Positions 1 to 8,463 of a stretch of 64,000 bases of DNA are shown here, piece after piece (the stretch's first letter is position 1; every line of letters starts with the position of its first letter). The DNA comes from Xanthocytophaga flava (GTDB lineage: Bacteria > Bacteroidota > Bacteroidia > Cytophagales > 172606-1). The stretch covers positions 682,001 through 746,000 of the forward strand of contig JASJOS010000001.1 in the NCBI GenBank assembly GCA_030068525.1, read 5' to 3'. Made by a program: the position numbers and the translations under genes. A model generated the notes under the pieces. The model ran no database searches and had not been told where the DNA came from. It worked only from the letters and a program-made list of their open reading frames with translations.

Positions 1-819
1 CCAGTTTCCCCATTCATCAATATTCCATTGTCTTTTTCCTCTTTCCAATCCTAACAGTAATCCAGGAGGAAACCAGTCCTTATTACCAAAAGCGTCAAAA
101 AGGACAAGGATTATACAATAGACAGGATCTTGAATATCTAAACCTCGGATAGCTTGTACAATATGATTGGTTGTTTGATTAATTAAGATAGTACTCAATT
201 CCTCCATGCTAAATGGATTTCTCTTGTAAATCAAAAAATTCTGATGATCTGAGGCAATAGGGGTAATTCTTCGTATTGAGTCTAATACTCTATCCTTAGT
301 ATAAGTAATTACATATTCTGCGGTTTGCTGAACATCAGTGAAAGATTCTATTTTTGTAATTTTGTTGTCTGTATAAGAATATTTGGATGCCTGAATGCTA
401 TCCTTTTTTTTGTTATACTGTAAATACCATTCCGGCTGTCCCCTATAAAAAACAAGTTTTTCAATCCCATCAAGTGTATTACTATAATCAGACTGTAAAC
501 TTACCATATCACCATCTGGCAAATAGAGATATCTCTTTTCATATTCAGCAGCCTTTTCAACAATAACTTTGCTTTCACTAGTTAGCCCAACCTTTACATA
601 TTCGGTTCTATCTTCCGGTCTTTCATCCAGCCACTTGGCATTGTCTTCCCAATACATTTCGGGATGAAAGACATCCAGAAATACCATGTGATTACTCGCT
701 AGCCTCCAGATGATAACTTGACTTTCTATTTCCTGCCATATAGTTTGGAAATTAATTTTATATACATCAAAATCGTTCTTCAAAGAAAGAAGTAAAGTAT
801 CTGTATAGTTATTATCCAT
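1..819 (-). CDS. Hypothetical protein, C-terminus beyond left edge (partial)
   Basis: An open frame of 273 codons runs from an ATG at 819 to the window edge with no stop, so only the N-terminal part is visible. I do not recognise the family. The product looks soluble, with no signal peptide or membrane segment, and is rich in Trp, Tyr and acidic residues (for example the stretch EMYWEDNAKWLDERPED near residue 55). It lies 10 nt after the NADAR gene on the same strand, so it is probably the third gene of that run. Its coding character is clear from the long open frame in AT-rich DNA and sensible amino-acid use. It could be an immunity or regulatory protein, but nothing in the sequence proves this. 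Confidence 0.7.
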   Translation of the reverse strand, partial: MDNNYTDTLLLSLKNDFDVYKINFQTIWQEIESQVIIWRLASNHMVFLDVFHPEMYWEDNAKWLDERPEDRTEYVKVGLTSESKVIVEKAAEYEKRYLYLPDGDMVSLQSDYSNTLDGIEKLVFYRGQPEWYLQYNKKKDSIQASKYSYTDNKITKIESFTDVQQTAEYVITYTKDRVLDSIRRITPIASDHQNFLIYKRNPFSMEELSTILINQTTNHIVQAIRGLDIQDPVYCIILVLFDAFGNKDWFPPGLLLGLERGKRQWNIDEWGNW

Positions 820-829
820 AAAATTAATG

Positions 830-1285
830 CTATCGTTTATATGCCTCTTTTAACTCCTCCCGTAACTTCATCAATAGCTTCCCTAATTTATTTTTCCCAC
901 TCCCATCACCTCCATCTCCCCAATAGGAATCATTTTCTGTATGTTCTATGATTCTAACATCTCCTGTCTTCAGTAGAAGTTCGGCAAGTTCAGTATGTTG
1001 AGTAAACTTTGCTTTAATAGCCTCATACATAATATTGTCTTTTACACTATCCCAATCTCGTCGAAGCTTCAATTTTCGACTTCTGCCTAATTCAGCTGCT
1101 TTCATAGGGCTTATGGCTTTACGGATAGTTTCTTCGTAGGGAGTATCCACAAACTTCTGCGCCTGAAAGTAATGTTCAGATGTAGGCCACATTTTTCCTT
1201 TTAGCTTAATGGGATAAAGGGCAAAGTTGGAAAACTCTCCATAGGTATCACCAACACTATAAAAAAATATATCTTCCGTTTCCAT
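830..1285 (-). CDS. NADAR (YbiA-like) N-glycosidase family protein
   Basis: The 151-residue product is a complete NADAR/YbiA-like domain (formerly DUF1768). Diagnostic features are the FSNF motif and the MWPTSEHYFQAQKF block (residues about 18-45) and the C-terminal WGDGGDGSGKNxLG motif (about 124-137). Known members cleave N-glycosidic bonds in riboflavin-pathway intermediates (YbiA), and some remove ADP-ribose from guanine to counter DarT-type toxins. This protein's substrate cannot be told from sequence. It lies between two uncharacterised genes on the same strand with 10-nt gaps on both sides, so the three are probably co-transcribed. No DarT toxin is visible in the window, although the left edge cuts the run. 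Confidence 0.9.
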   Translation of the reverse strand: METEDIFFYSVGDTYGEFSNFALYPIKLKGKMWPTSEHYFQAQKFVDTPYEETIRKAISPMKAAELGRSRKLKLRRDWDSVKDNIMYEAIKAKFTQHTELAELLLKTGDVRIIEHTENDSYWGDGGDGSGKNKLGKLLMKLREELKEAYKR

Positions 1286-1295
1286 TCGAAAATCA

Positions 1296-1904
1296 TCAAT
1301 TAGACAAACCTTTATTTTGTTCTACTAATTGTTTTGCAAGATCATAATTCCAGGTACTTTCTTCAGCAGAAGGTACTCCACCTAAATAAAAATCATAAAC
1401 AATCTGGCAATCAAAAGCCCATATCAGTTGCCATAAGCTTTCTACACCTCCAAAAGGTGCGCCCCATGGATCATAGTACAACATAGCTTTGGTAGTTTCC
1501 AACTGTTCCAGTGCAACCAATGTATACTCACATGCCAGAATAGATTCAATAACTGACTCAAGGCTCCAGTTTCCTGGAGGAATAAAGAATGTATTATAGC
1601 TGCGAATAGCTACAGATGTCAAATCCCATAACCTCAAATATACTTTTCCTTCTTCACTCTGAAAATCAAAAGTATTCGTAAACCACTGTTTGGCAGATGG
1701 AGTCAAGTAGTTATTCCAATCCACAGTCGGAATAATTATTTCTCTATCCTTACTCTCATCTTCATCATCTTCCGGAAAATTAATTTTATCTGTCAGACTT
1801 TTGGTATGTTGTAATTGCCTAAAGATTTGTTGCAGACTAGTAAATGATTCCTTATTCGGATAGGTAAATAGGATATAAAAATAGGGTGTATTTAACTGTT
1901 TCAT
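1296..1904 (-). CDS. Hypothetical protein, first gene of the NADAR run
   Basis: The 202-residue product is not recognised. It begins MKQLNTPYFYILFTYP and has a strongly acidic stretch near residues 45-54 (PEDDEDESKD). The second half is rich in Trp, Tyr and Phe, including WGAPFGGVESLWQLIW. There is no signal peptide or clear membrane segment, so it is probably cytoplasmic. The gene ends 10 nt before the NADAR gene. It is divergent from the radical SAM gene, with a short intergenic space that must hold both promoters. The composition resembles small effector-associated or immunity proteins common in Bacteroidota accessory DNA, which is a resemblance and not a family assignment. Confidence 0.7.
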   Translation of the reverse strand: MKQLNTPYFYILFTYPNKESFTSLQQIFRQLQHTKSLTDKINFPEDDEDESKDREIIIPTVDWNNYLTPSAKQWFTNTFDFQSEEGKVYLRLWDLTSVAIRSYNTFFIPPGNWSLESVIESILACEYTLVALEQLETTKAMLYYDPWGAPFGGVESLWQLIWAFDCQIVYDFYLGGVPSAEESTWNYDLAKQLVEQNKGLSN

Positions 1905-1980
1905 TTTAGTACATTTATCCTTTATTCTTATTAAGGAATTACCAATAGAGTCTTAACAGACTTTGGCTCACTATTCAGCA

Positions 1981-3222
1981 ATGTTTTTTTCTGCTCCCAA
2001 AGATAATCGCTTCAAACAAGTTTCTACACTGGTAGTGAAGGTTACTCATCGTTGCAACCTGGATTGTCAGTACTGTTATGAGTTTATCACTCAGAAGGGA
2101 GAAGATATGTCAGAGCAAACCTTCAGGCAACTAGCAGATCGGGTATTGGAGAATTCAGAGCAGAAGGTGATTACTTTTCTTTTTCATGGAGGGGAACCTA
2201 CCCTGATAGCCAATAGCTGGTATGAGCAAGGGATCAACTATGTATTGAAAAAAGCAAAGCAAAAACAACAGGAGAGTCGCTTCTCTATGCAAACCAATTT
2301 GATTCATCTGCCTGATGAAAAGATCCAGTTATTCAAAACCTATAACATTCAACCAGGTGTGAGTCTGGATGGGACAGCAGATGCACCAGATTCTATGCGA
2401 GGCAGAGAAAGCCGGGTATTTCAAAATTTCCTAAAGCTCAAGCAAGCAGGTATATCCTGTGGTATACTGACCACCATCAACCATTCCAATTACCAGCGGT
2501 TTGAACAAATATGCAAATTTCTGGTAGAACAGGCACAGGTTCATCACTTTAAAGCCAATGTAGTGACCAGTGTTGGTGCAGGATATAATCTGGCAGGCTT
2601 AAAAGCAGAACAGATTTTTGAAGCTCAGCGAGCCATTCTGGAATATATGATTGAAACGAAAGGTCAGAAACTTACTGAGCACAATCTTGTCACAGAGATT
2701 GAACGGTTCTTCACATCATCAGAAGATCACCATACTCTGCCACCTACACTATGTCATGAAAAGCAATGTGGGGCAGGCAGATCTGTTTTAGGAGTCACCC
2801 CAAAAGGTGAGCTGCTTCCCTGTGGCCGCTTTCAGTGGAATGATACAGACTATTTTCTGGGAGACATTCATACCAAGCCATCAGCCTCCACTTTCCAGCA
2901 GCTTGAAGAAAAAGTAAATTCGTTTCATGCACTGGTTCCAGAAAGCTGGTATGATTGTAAACAATGTCCGGCTCAAAAAATATGTATGTATGGTTGTCAG
3001 GCATTTATTGTCCGGTCAAAAGACAAAGCCAATGTGGACTGCCTGCCTACAAAAATGCGATTCGCCTACTATGAAGCAAATCGCACAAGATTGTGGCCTG
3101 TATATAAAGCTATCACTGCACAAAAGAAAGGTATGTTGCCTTTTAGAATCAAATCGGGTAATGGACACAAGCAATATGTCTTGCATCCTGCAAATCAAAC
3201 AGCCTATGTAATGGCAGATTAA
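1981..3222 (+). CDS. Radical SAM/SPASM domain protein (peptide-maturase-like)
   Basis: The 413-residue enzyme opens with the radical SAM 4Fe-4S motif CNLDCQYC (Cys 25, 29, 32 from this start), followed by the SAM-binding FHGGEPTL segment. The C-terminal third has a Cys-rich SPASM region (CGAGRSVLGVTPKGELLPCG, then CKQCPAQKICMYGC), expected to carry auxiliary iron-sulfur clusters. This architecture is shared by anaerobic sulfatase maturases and RiPP-modifying enzymes. No sulfatase and no obvious precursor peptide was found next to it, so its substrate is unknown. A TTG at 1963 would add six residues (MAHYSA); I prefer the ATG at 1981. The stop overlaps by 4 nt the stop of the convergent mutarotase gene. 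Confidence 0.88.
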   Translation: MFFSAPKDNRFKQVSTLVVKVTHRCNLDCQYCYEFITQKGEDMSEQTFRQLADRVLENSEQKVITFLFHGGEPTLIANSWYEQGINYVLKKAKQKQQESRFSMQTNLIHLPDEKIQLFKTYNIQPGVSLDGTADAPDSMRGRESRVFQNFLKLKQAGISCGILTTINHSNYQRFEQICKFLVEQAQVHHFKANVVTSVGAGYNLAGLKAEQIFEAQRAILEYMIETKGQKLTEHNLVTEIERFFTSSEDHHTLPPTLCHEKQCGAGRSVLGVTPKGELLPCGRFQWNDTDYFLGDIHTKPSASTFQQLEEKVNSFHALVPESWYDCKQCPAQKICMYGCQAFIVRSKDKANVDCLPTKMRFAYYEANRTRLWPVYKAITAQKKGMLPFRIKSGNGHKQYVLHPANQTAYVMAD

Positions 3223-3566
3223 TATCTGTCGGGTGCATGATCACTGAGTTTAAATATCAGTTCGAGTTCAGCCCAGTGTTCATAATCTGTAATCGGTTCC
3301 TGATAAGTCTTCATTTTTTCTTCCCACTCTCTGTTTTTGGGATTCAGTTGAAGATATCGTTCCATATCACGGTTTGGATCGAAGCTGTCTTTGGTATCCA
3401 TTACCATGAATAGCTGTCTGCCAATGATCCATATCCGAATATCTACCACCCCCACCGCACGAAACGATTTAACTACCTCTGGCCATATATCATCGTGATA
3501 CATCATGTATTCAGCAATAAGACCCGGATTATTTTTAAGAAGGATTGTCTTGGCGTAGGATTTCAT
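3219..3566 (-). CDS. L-rhamnose mutarotase family protein
   Basis: The 115-residue product fits the RhaM/fucose-mutarotase family (DUF718) in length and motifs: EYxxYHDDIWPEV near residue 20, then an IRIWIIGRQLFMVMDT beta-strand region, and WAELELIF near the end. Such enzymes interconvert alpha and beta anomers of L-rhamnose or related 6-deoxyhexoses in the cytoplasm. The open frame extends upstream to 3635, but the ATG at 3566 gives the family N-terminus (MKSYAK) and is chosen. No rhamnose isomerase, kinase or aldolase lies nearby, so the sugar specificity is uncertain. The gene converges on the radical SAM gene and their stop codons share four bases. Confidence 0.8.
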   Translation of the reverse strand: MKSYAKTILLKNNPGLIAEYMMYHDDIWPEVVKSFRAVGVVDIRIWIIGRQLFMVMDTKDSFDPNRDMERYLQLNPKNREWEEKMKTYQEPITDYEHWAELELIFKLSDHAPDRY

Positions 3567-3895
3567 ATCGGCTGGTGCTTTTTTAGATAAATAACGAACC
3601 GATAGCAAATGTAAATAACTTTTAGCTGAACACATCTAAATTGAAGACATAACCTGCTTAATTCACTATGAATTATAACCAACTCTCTACAATCGGTAAC
3701 TTATGTATAAGATAAGATTTTATTGTATCATAAAGCGTCATACTGAGTCATGAAAAATATCAGAGTTCCAGTAGTATTGAGAATAATATCAGAATTCTGG
3801 TCAAAATCATTTGTTAACACACATCTTACCTCTTACTTCACCAAGATCATCTTTGAACAAAATTTTGACCTCTTAAAAAATATTTATTCTCAACT
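3567..3895. other. AT-rich intergenic stretch, no gene seen
   Basis: This stretch separates the start of the mutarotase gene from the 3' end of the frameshifted lipoprotein gene. A 60-codon plus-strand frame (3750-3932) runs through it, but it overlaps the better-supported minus-strand coding sequence and has no recognisable product. No repeat, RNA gene or clear terminator was seen. Confidence 0.5.
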
Positions 3896-4581
3896 TCATT
3901 TACAGATACAATCGAAAAATACTCGTTTTTGAGAATGCCGATTCTTTTTGCCAGGATAATCAGTATTTGCTACTAATGAAAAAAGTCCTTTTTCATAAAA
4001 TTCTTCAGCGAAAGTGAATGAAACCCATTGTAATCTGTGAGCATCAGTAAGGAAAAAAGTATTTTGTGGGGTAGCAATACTTTGAAAAGTATAGGTTCTC
4101 TTATGTATAACATCAATTACTAGATAAAAATAATATAACGTATGAGCTTTTGTGGCTCCGGCATATTTAGACTTTAGAATATAATAACTGAATTTACCTA
4201 TAGTAAGTTGAAATCTTGAGAAACGTCAAAGAGATAGTCTTTTGCGATACTATCTGTAACTAAAACAGAGGGCTTACCATTAATATGCAGAGAATCATAG
4301 TGTGCATTATATGAAATCAGATTTGGATCTAGTGAGTCTAACACACAATGCTTCAACTTATTTCTCGTCCAATAGGTATCAATACCACATTTAAAAGATC
4401 TTCCCACATTCAATATAGCCTCTGCTTTTTCTACAGAATCCATATAAGCTAATTCAACCGAATCGGCTACATTTTTATTTTCAACTACAATCTCATTTTT
4501 AACCTCTACATTGTTAGAGCCTTTACTTTTACAAGCATATAGGAACCATACCAGTAACAAGACAACCCATATTCTTTCCAT
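3896..4581 (-). pseudogene. Lipoprotein gene broken by a probable one-base frameshift
   Basis: The 5' part (ATG 4581 to a stop at 4198-4200) encodes a lipoprotein: a hydrophobic leader WVVLLLVWFLYACKSKG ending in a lipobox Cys, then an acidic mature part. After this stop another frame on the same strand stays open for 101 codons to a TGA at 3896-3898. It reads convincingly as protein (begins GKFSYYILKSKYAG, includes LTDAHRLQWVSFTFAEEFYEKG). The frames join smoothly near 4212-4216: one extra T in the GATTTC run would give DVSQDFQLTIGKF. The join is an inference. It could be a true mutation, a sequencing error in a short T run, or two separate genes. The family is unknown. The longer start at 4653 is rejected because it lies inside the preceding terminator. 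Confidence 0.6.
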
Positions 4582-4632
4582 ACATTCCAGAACAAAAACA
4601 TAAGTAAAATCACTTGCTCTAAAATAGAAATA

Positions 4633-4672
4633 CCCCACCATTAGCCAAAACATATTGGTACTAATGATGGGG
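4633..4672 (-). terminator. Hairpin terminator after the double Ddl gene
   Basis: A 12-bp stem (4633-4644 with 4661-4672, one G-U pair on the minus strand) lies about 20 nt past the stop of the ligase-like gene and is followed on the minus strand by a T-rich run. It also has a T7 run on the plus-strand side, so it may work in both directions. Confidence 0.65.
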
Positions 4673-4693
4673 CTTTTTTTATAGTCTATCTAT

Positions 4694-7399
4694 TTACTGT
4701 GTCACCGAACTACGCTGACGACCATACTCCAGAATAGCATCAATGAACTGATAAGGTTTATAGCCATTGATAGCAGTCTGGTGGAAGATACAAGTGGCAG
4801 GAGTCATTCCTGGTAATGAGTTTACTTCGATAATGATAGTCTCAGCCCGGTTATCATCAAAGATCCGTACAAAGGCATCGATACGTGCATATCCTTCGAC
4901 ATGCAGAATCTCAGCTGTTTTCTGTAAAGTAGCCCGAACCTGTTGTGAAATATACTTTTGTGCTTCTTGATCTTTCGAAAAACGGGCAGGGGTGATATTC
5001 TGACCTTCACCAGCCAGAAATTTCTCTTCCAGACTCAGAATCTCTCCTGATGCCAGTGCCTCAGATGGTTCAAACACTTCATATTCCAACTCTCCTGCTT
5101 GATTCAATTTCGTAAGTAATCCGCCTGTAATTTCCAGAAAGTGTTTCGCCCCTTTTCTTGAAATAAGCTCTTCAACCAAGAACCAGCTTTTCTGAGGGAA
5201 TTCTTCACTGGCTTTCAGTTCCAGAATTTGAGATGGCCCCTGTAGAAATGCCAGTGTCGGACGAAACATCATTTGAGCAAATGCAATCAACTCTTCACGA
5301 GAATCAATCTTTTTCACTGCCGAACTACAACCATCATCTGCGGGCTTTGCAATAATCGGATAGCTAAACTGAGACTCCAGACGTTTAACCACTCCCTCCG
5401 AATCTTTCTCCCACTCCGTCTGATAGACTACATCATGATTGGCAACCGAAATGCCATGAGAGCGTAGAATCTTATTCGTTTCATATTTATTAATGGTTGT
5501 CTGAGAGCTTTCAACCCCAGAACCATTATAGGATAATCCCACTTTTTCCAGTTCACTTTGTACTGCACCATCTTCACCTGGACGTCCATGTAATGCAATA
5601 AAGACCTCATCTACGGCATCTGCCAGTTCATGATAGCTGATGGCATATGGATACTCAATAGCTTTGCCTACATATTTTTCGGTAATGGATTTTGTTTCCT
5701 GCCCGATCTGCTGAATGATAGGATGTTTCTTTCCTCCAGACAAAATCTTTTCTTTAATATCATCTGCATTATCCTTCAACATAATATTGATAGGCATTAC
5801 ATATAATTCATGCTGCTGCTCTGTTCCAGTAAGAAAAACAGGAAATGGATCATATTTTCCTGAGGAAGCCAGCTTTTCATAAATATTACGACCACTTTCC
5901 ACTGAGATATGGCGTTCAGAAGAGAAGCCCCCCATAATCACTCCAACCCGGGTTTTCTGCACCTCACTGCTATGTAAAGCAGAAATAGCATTATCCAGAC
6001 TTTTCAGTTTACTTTTCAGAAAAGTGCTGTTTTTTCCTGCTTTGGTCCTTTCAACCAATGAAGTACGGATAATGTATGTCAGAAACTGAGAAGGGTTCAT
6101 ACCAATCTCTGCAGCCTGGTGAAAGAAAAACGAGGAAGGCAACATACCGGATGTTGTATTTGGATCATTCAGGAATACTTCACCCAGTGAATTAATAAAT
6201 CCATCAATACGGGCATATACATTGAAATGTAATGCCTTAAACAACCGACAACATTCTTTACGGATAACTTCTAAATGATTATCTGGCACATCAATTGGAG
6301 TCACCTTGCGACTCATACCAGGCAAGTATTTACTCCGGTAATCGAATACATTTCCGCCTTTGATGATTTGTGTTGGAGGTAAAGCAATGGGTTGTCCGTC
6401 TTCACCCTGGATCACAATACAAGAAAATTCTTTTCCAGGCAGGAATCCTTCAATCAACACTTCTTCCTCCCCATTCAGGTTTGCCAGGATAGCTTTACCA
6501 CCCTGTTGAGCTACCTTCTCCAGATAGATATATAACTCTTCCGGATGATAGATGATATCACTCAATGATGCTTGTCCATCTTCAGACAAAGGGAGACAAG
6601 GCAATCCTATACCTTCCCGGATATCTGTCAGTGATGTAATAAACCGAACTTTTTGTTCTTCTGTGTACTTCTGCCATTCTCCACCTGTTATCTCCTGAAT
6701 AAAGAAACTGCGATTGATTGCACCCACAATGTGCTGCATCTCATTTTCAGTTACGACAGAGACACCAATGGAAGATCCTTGATTAGGAGCTTTCACAACA
6801 AAAGGCAGCCCAATCTGATGAATTACTTTACTAATCAGATCACCTTTGTAATCTGTTGCAAACCATTGATCACGTGATATAGTGGTAGTTTTAGGCGTGG
6901 CAAATCCTGCGGCACGCATCAATTCCTTCTGTGTAGTCTTGCTTACGCCAATAGCAGAAGACAAAATACCTGACCCACTATAAGGAATACCGTACCATTC
7001 AAGCAAACCCTGAATACTTCCATCTTCGCCGGCAGGTCCGTGTAGTGTCAGAAAGGCAAATTCAAAGAGGTTCGCAAAATCTTTGGGCTCTACCTTTTTT
7101 CCAACCTGTGAGATAATTTTATCCTGTTCCTCTTCTGATAACTTCCCAAGCGATTCCAGGTAGATCTGAAATCCATGTGCAGAGGCAGGTAAAGCAGATA
7201 CAGGCGGATAAAAATCGCGGATTGTACCTTTGTAGATAAATTCCCAGTTTAACAGAATAAAGTTGCCGAGGCTATCAACAAAAATAGGAACAGGCTCAAA
7301 CAAGCTTTTATTCAAATTGTCATATACAGTACGTCCACCAGCAAATGAGATCTCTCTTTCCCGAGATGGTCCGCCAAAAATGATACCTACTTTAAGCAT
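4694..7399 (-). CDS. Tandem fusion of two D-alanine-D-alanine ligase-like ATP-grasp modules
   Basis: The 901-residue protein is two complete Ddl-like units in one chain. Module 1 starts MLKVGIIFGGPSREREIS; module 2 starts near residue 482 with VGVIMGGFSSERHIS. Each has the LHGxxGEDG loop, a GSG segment and the ATP-grasp core, whereas a normal Ddl is about 310-370 residues. Module 2 ends with the canonical metal-site motif EVNSLPGMTP. In module 1 the matching segment is NDPNTTSGMLP, with Asp for the metal-binding Glu and loss of the LPGMT consensus. Known Ddl enzymes make D-Ala-D-Ala (or D-Ala-D-Lac) for peptidoglycan. Whether both halves are active, or whether the substrate differs, cannot be seen. 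The gene is monocistronic with its own terminator. Confidence 0.88.
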   Translation of the reverse strand: MLKVGIIFGGPSREREISFAGGRTVYDNLNKSLFEPVPIFVDSLGNFILLNWEFIYKGTIRDFYPPVSALPASAHGFQIYLESLGKLSEEEQDKIISQVGKKVEPKDFANLFEFAFLTLHGPAGEDGSIQGLLEWYGIPYSGSGILSSAIGVSKTTQKELMRAAGFATPKTTTISRDQWFATDYKGDLISKVIHQIGLPFVVKAPNQGSSIGVSVVTENEMQHIVGAINRSFFIQEITGGEWQKYTEEQKVRFITSLTDIREGIGLPCLPLSEDGQASLSDIIYHPEELYIYLEKVAQQGGKAILANLNGEEEVLIEGFLPGKEFSCIVIQGEDGQPIALPPTQIIKGGNVFDYRSKYLPGMSRKVTPIDVPDNHLEVIRKECCRLFKALHFNVYARIDGFINSLGEVFLNDPNTTSGMLPSSFFFHQAAEIGMNPSQFLTYIIRTSLVERTKAGKNSTFLKSKLKSLDNAISALHSSEVQKTRVGVIMGGFSSERHISVESGRNIYEKLASSGKYDPFPVFLTGTEQQHELYVMPINIMLKDNADDIKEKILSGGKKHPIIQQIGQETKSITEKYVGKAIEYPYAISYHELADAVDEVFIALHGRPGEDGAVQSELEKVGLSYNGSGVESSQTTINKYETNKILRSHGISVANHDVVYQTEWEKDSEGVVKRLESQFSYPIIAKPADDGCSSAVKKIDSREELIAFAQMMFRPTLAFLQGPSQILELKASEEFPQKSWFLVEELISRKGAKHFLEITGGLLTKLNQAGELEYEVFEPSEALASGEILSLEEKFLAGEGQNITPARFSKDQEAQKYISQQVRATLQKTAEILHVEGYARIDAFVRIFDDNRAETIIIEVNSLPGMTPATCIFHQTAINGYKPYQFIDAILEYGRQRSSVTQ

Positions 7400-7461
7400 T
7401 TATATAAGCAATTATTGATTACAAACAATATATACAAATAACAAATCTTATCACACAGTTC

Positions 7462-7968
7462 TTACGACATCTGGTTAAAGGTGTTGTGTTTCCGTTTACG
7501 CCGGGACTGATGTTTGAAATTATCAGACAAAATACTGATGTTGCCATCTACTTCCAGAACTGCCAGATTCACTTCTGCCAGGCTTGACACTCCATGCTCA
7601 CGGGCAGCAGCCTCTAATTCGTCTAATGTCAGATGCGCTTTTTGTAAATTCTGCTTCTTAACCTGACCATTGTACACCAGCATAATTGACTCCCCTTCTA
7701 CAAATTTACTTACAGACCGAAACCGGAATAAAATAAACTTTAATACAAAATTAGCAATAAACAGCGTACCCGCAGCAACCAGTCCTCCACTTAATGAATT
7801 ATTGCTTCCAACCATGGCATTTTGCACTGCATTGCTGATCAGAAGAATAAATACCAGATCGACAACAGATAATTGTGCCAGTTCTGTTTTCCCAAACAGA
7901 CGAATTGCCAGAATGATAAATAGATAAACTGCCAGAGACTGCCATACAATAGGCAATAAGTCCGCCAT
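7462..7968 (-). CDS. DUF421 (YetF-like) membrane protein
   Basis: The 168-residue product has three N-terminal hydrophobic segments (about residues 5-27, 33-53 and 60-80), then a cytoplasmic domain with the DUF421 pattern: FVEGESIMLVYNGQV, then LTLDELEAAAREHGVSSLAEV and VLEVDGNISIL. The family is widespread and poorly characterised; some members act in Bacillus spores. The open frame reaches 8022, but the ATG at 7968 (MADLLPIVWQ) gives the usual family start. The C-terminus is short and basic. It lies between the ligase-like gene and the NifU-type gene, all on the minus strand, with gaps that allow separate promoters. Confidence 0.82.
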   Translation of the reverse strand: MADLLPIVWQSLAVYLFIILAIRLFGKTELAQLSVVDLVFILLISNAVQNAMVGSNNSLSGGLVAAGTLFIANFVLKFILFRFRSVSKFVEGESIMLVYNGQVKKQNLQKAHLTLDELEAAAREHGVSSLAEVNLAVLEVDGNISILSDNFKHQSRRKRKHNTFNQMS

Positions 7969-8049
7969 ATAATTACAGTAGGAAACAGAGCAAACAAAAA
8001 AACGTGTCAGGTATCCCAACACGTCTTTCTATTTGTCGTCAAATGAGTA

Positions 8050-8304
8050 TTAGTCAAGTAGTGTTACATTTATTGCTTCTACACCTGTAATTTCAGGTAC
8101 AGCGCGTTTAATTGCTTCTTCTACTCCTGCTTTTAATGTCATCGCTGACATAGGACAGGACCCACAATTACCTAACATTTCCAGCCGCAATACTTTCTCG
8201 TCAGTAATTTCGATTATACGAACATTACCACCATCAGCTTCTAAATAAGGTCGGATCGAGTTTAAAGCCAGCTCTACCCGTGCGTCTAATGTATCTTGCA
8301 TCAT
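8050..8304 (-). CDS. NifU C-terminal-type iron-sulfur scaffold protein
   Basis: The 84-residue product is a stand-alone NifU C-terminal (Nfu) domain. It has LNSIRPYLEADGGNVRI followed by the CGSCPMSAMTL motif, whose CxxC Cys pair binds a bridging Fe-S cluster in known members. It should carry or transfer Fe-S clusters in the cytoplasm. The Mrp-family ATPase, another Fe-S factor, is immediately upstream on the same strand; between them a good promoter (8324-8331) suggests this gene can be transcribed by itself. Two adjacent ATGs (8304 and 8301) are possible starts. Confidence 0.92.
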   Translation of the reverse strand: MMQDTLDARVELALNSIRPYLEADGGNVRIIEITDEKVLRLEMLGNCGSCPMSAMTLKAGVEEAIKRAVPEITGVEAINVTLLD

Positions 8305-8323
8305 TGTTGTCTTGTAATATTAG

Positions 8324-8331
8324 CAAAGATA
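8324..8331 (-). promoter_or_regulatory. Bacteroidota promoter for the NifU-type gene
   Basis: A perfect -7 element TATCTTTG on the minus strand is preceded by TTG at a 20-nt spacing, matching the Bacteroidota TTG-N19-21-TAnnTTTG promoter. The predicted transcript would have a leader of about 16 nt. Confidence 0.65.
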
Positions 8332-8463
8332 TATAATATAATTATTTTGTGCAATGTATCCATTTATTAACACTTCTCTATTTTCCAAAGATATAGGACA
8401 CTGAGTATCAATATATGATTCCTGCGACTTCATAAAAGGAATAATTTAGCACATTACTCAGGC

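Noticed and set aside
2795..3211. Several 60-94-codon frames overlapping the 3' part of the radical SAM gene
   Set aside because: They are out-of-frame shadows of a well-supported gene; none encodes a plausible RiPP precursor.
3750..3932. 60-codon plus-strand frame in the 3.6-4.2 kb gap
   Set aside because: It overlaps the 101-codon minus-strand frame that reads as real protein, has no clear promoter and an unremarkable product.
4582..4653. 24-codon N-terminal extension of the broken lipoprotein gene
   Set aside because: It would overlap the terminator of the upstream gene and would put residues ahead of a clear lipoprotein signal.
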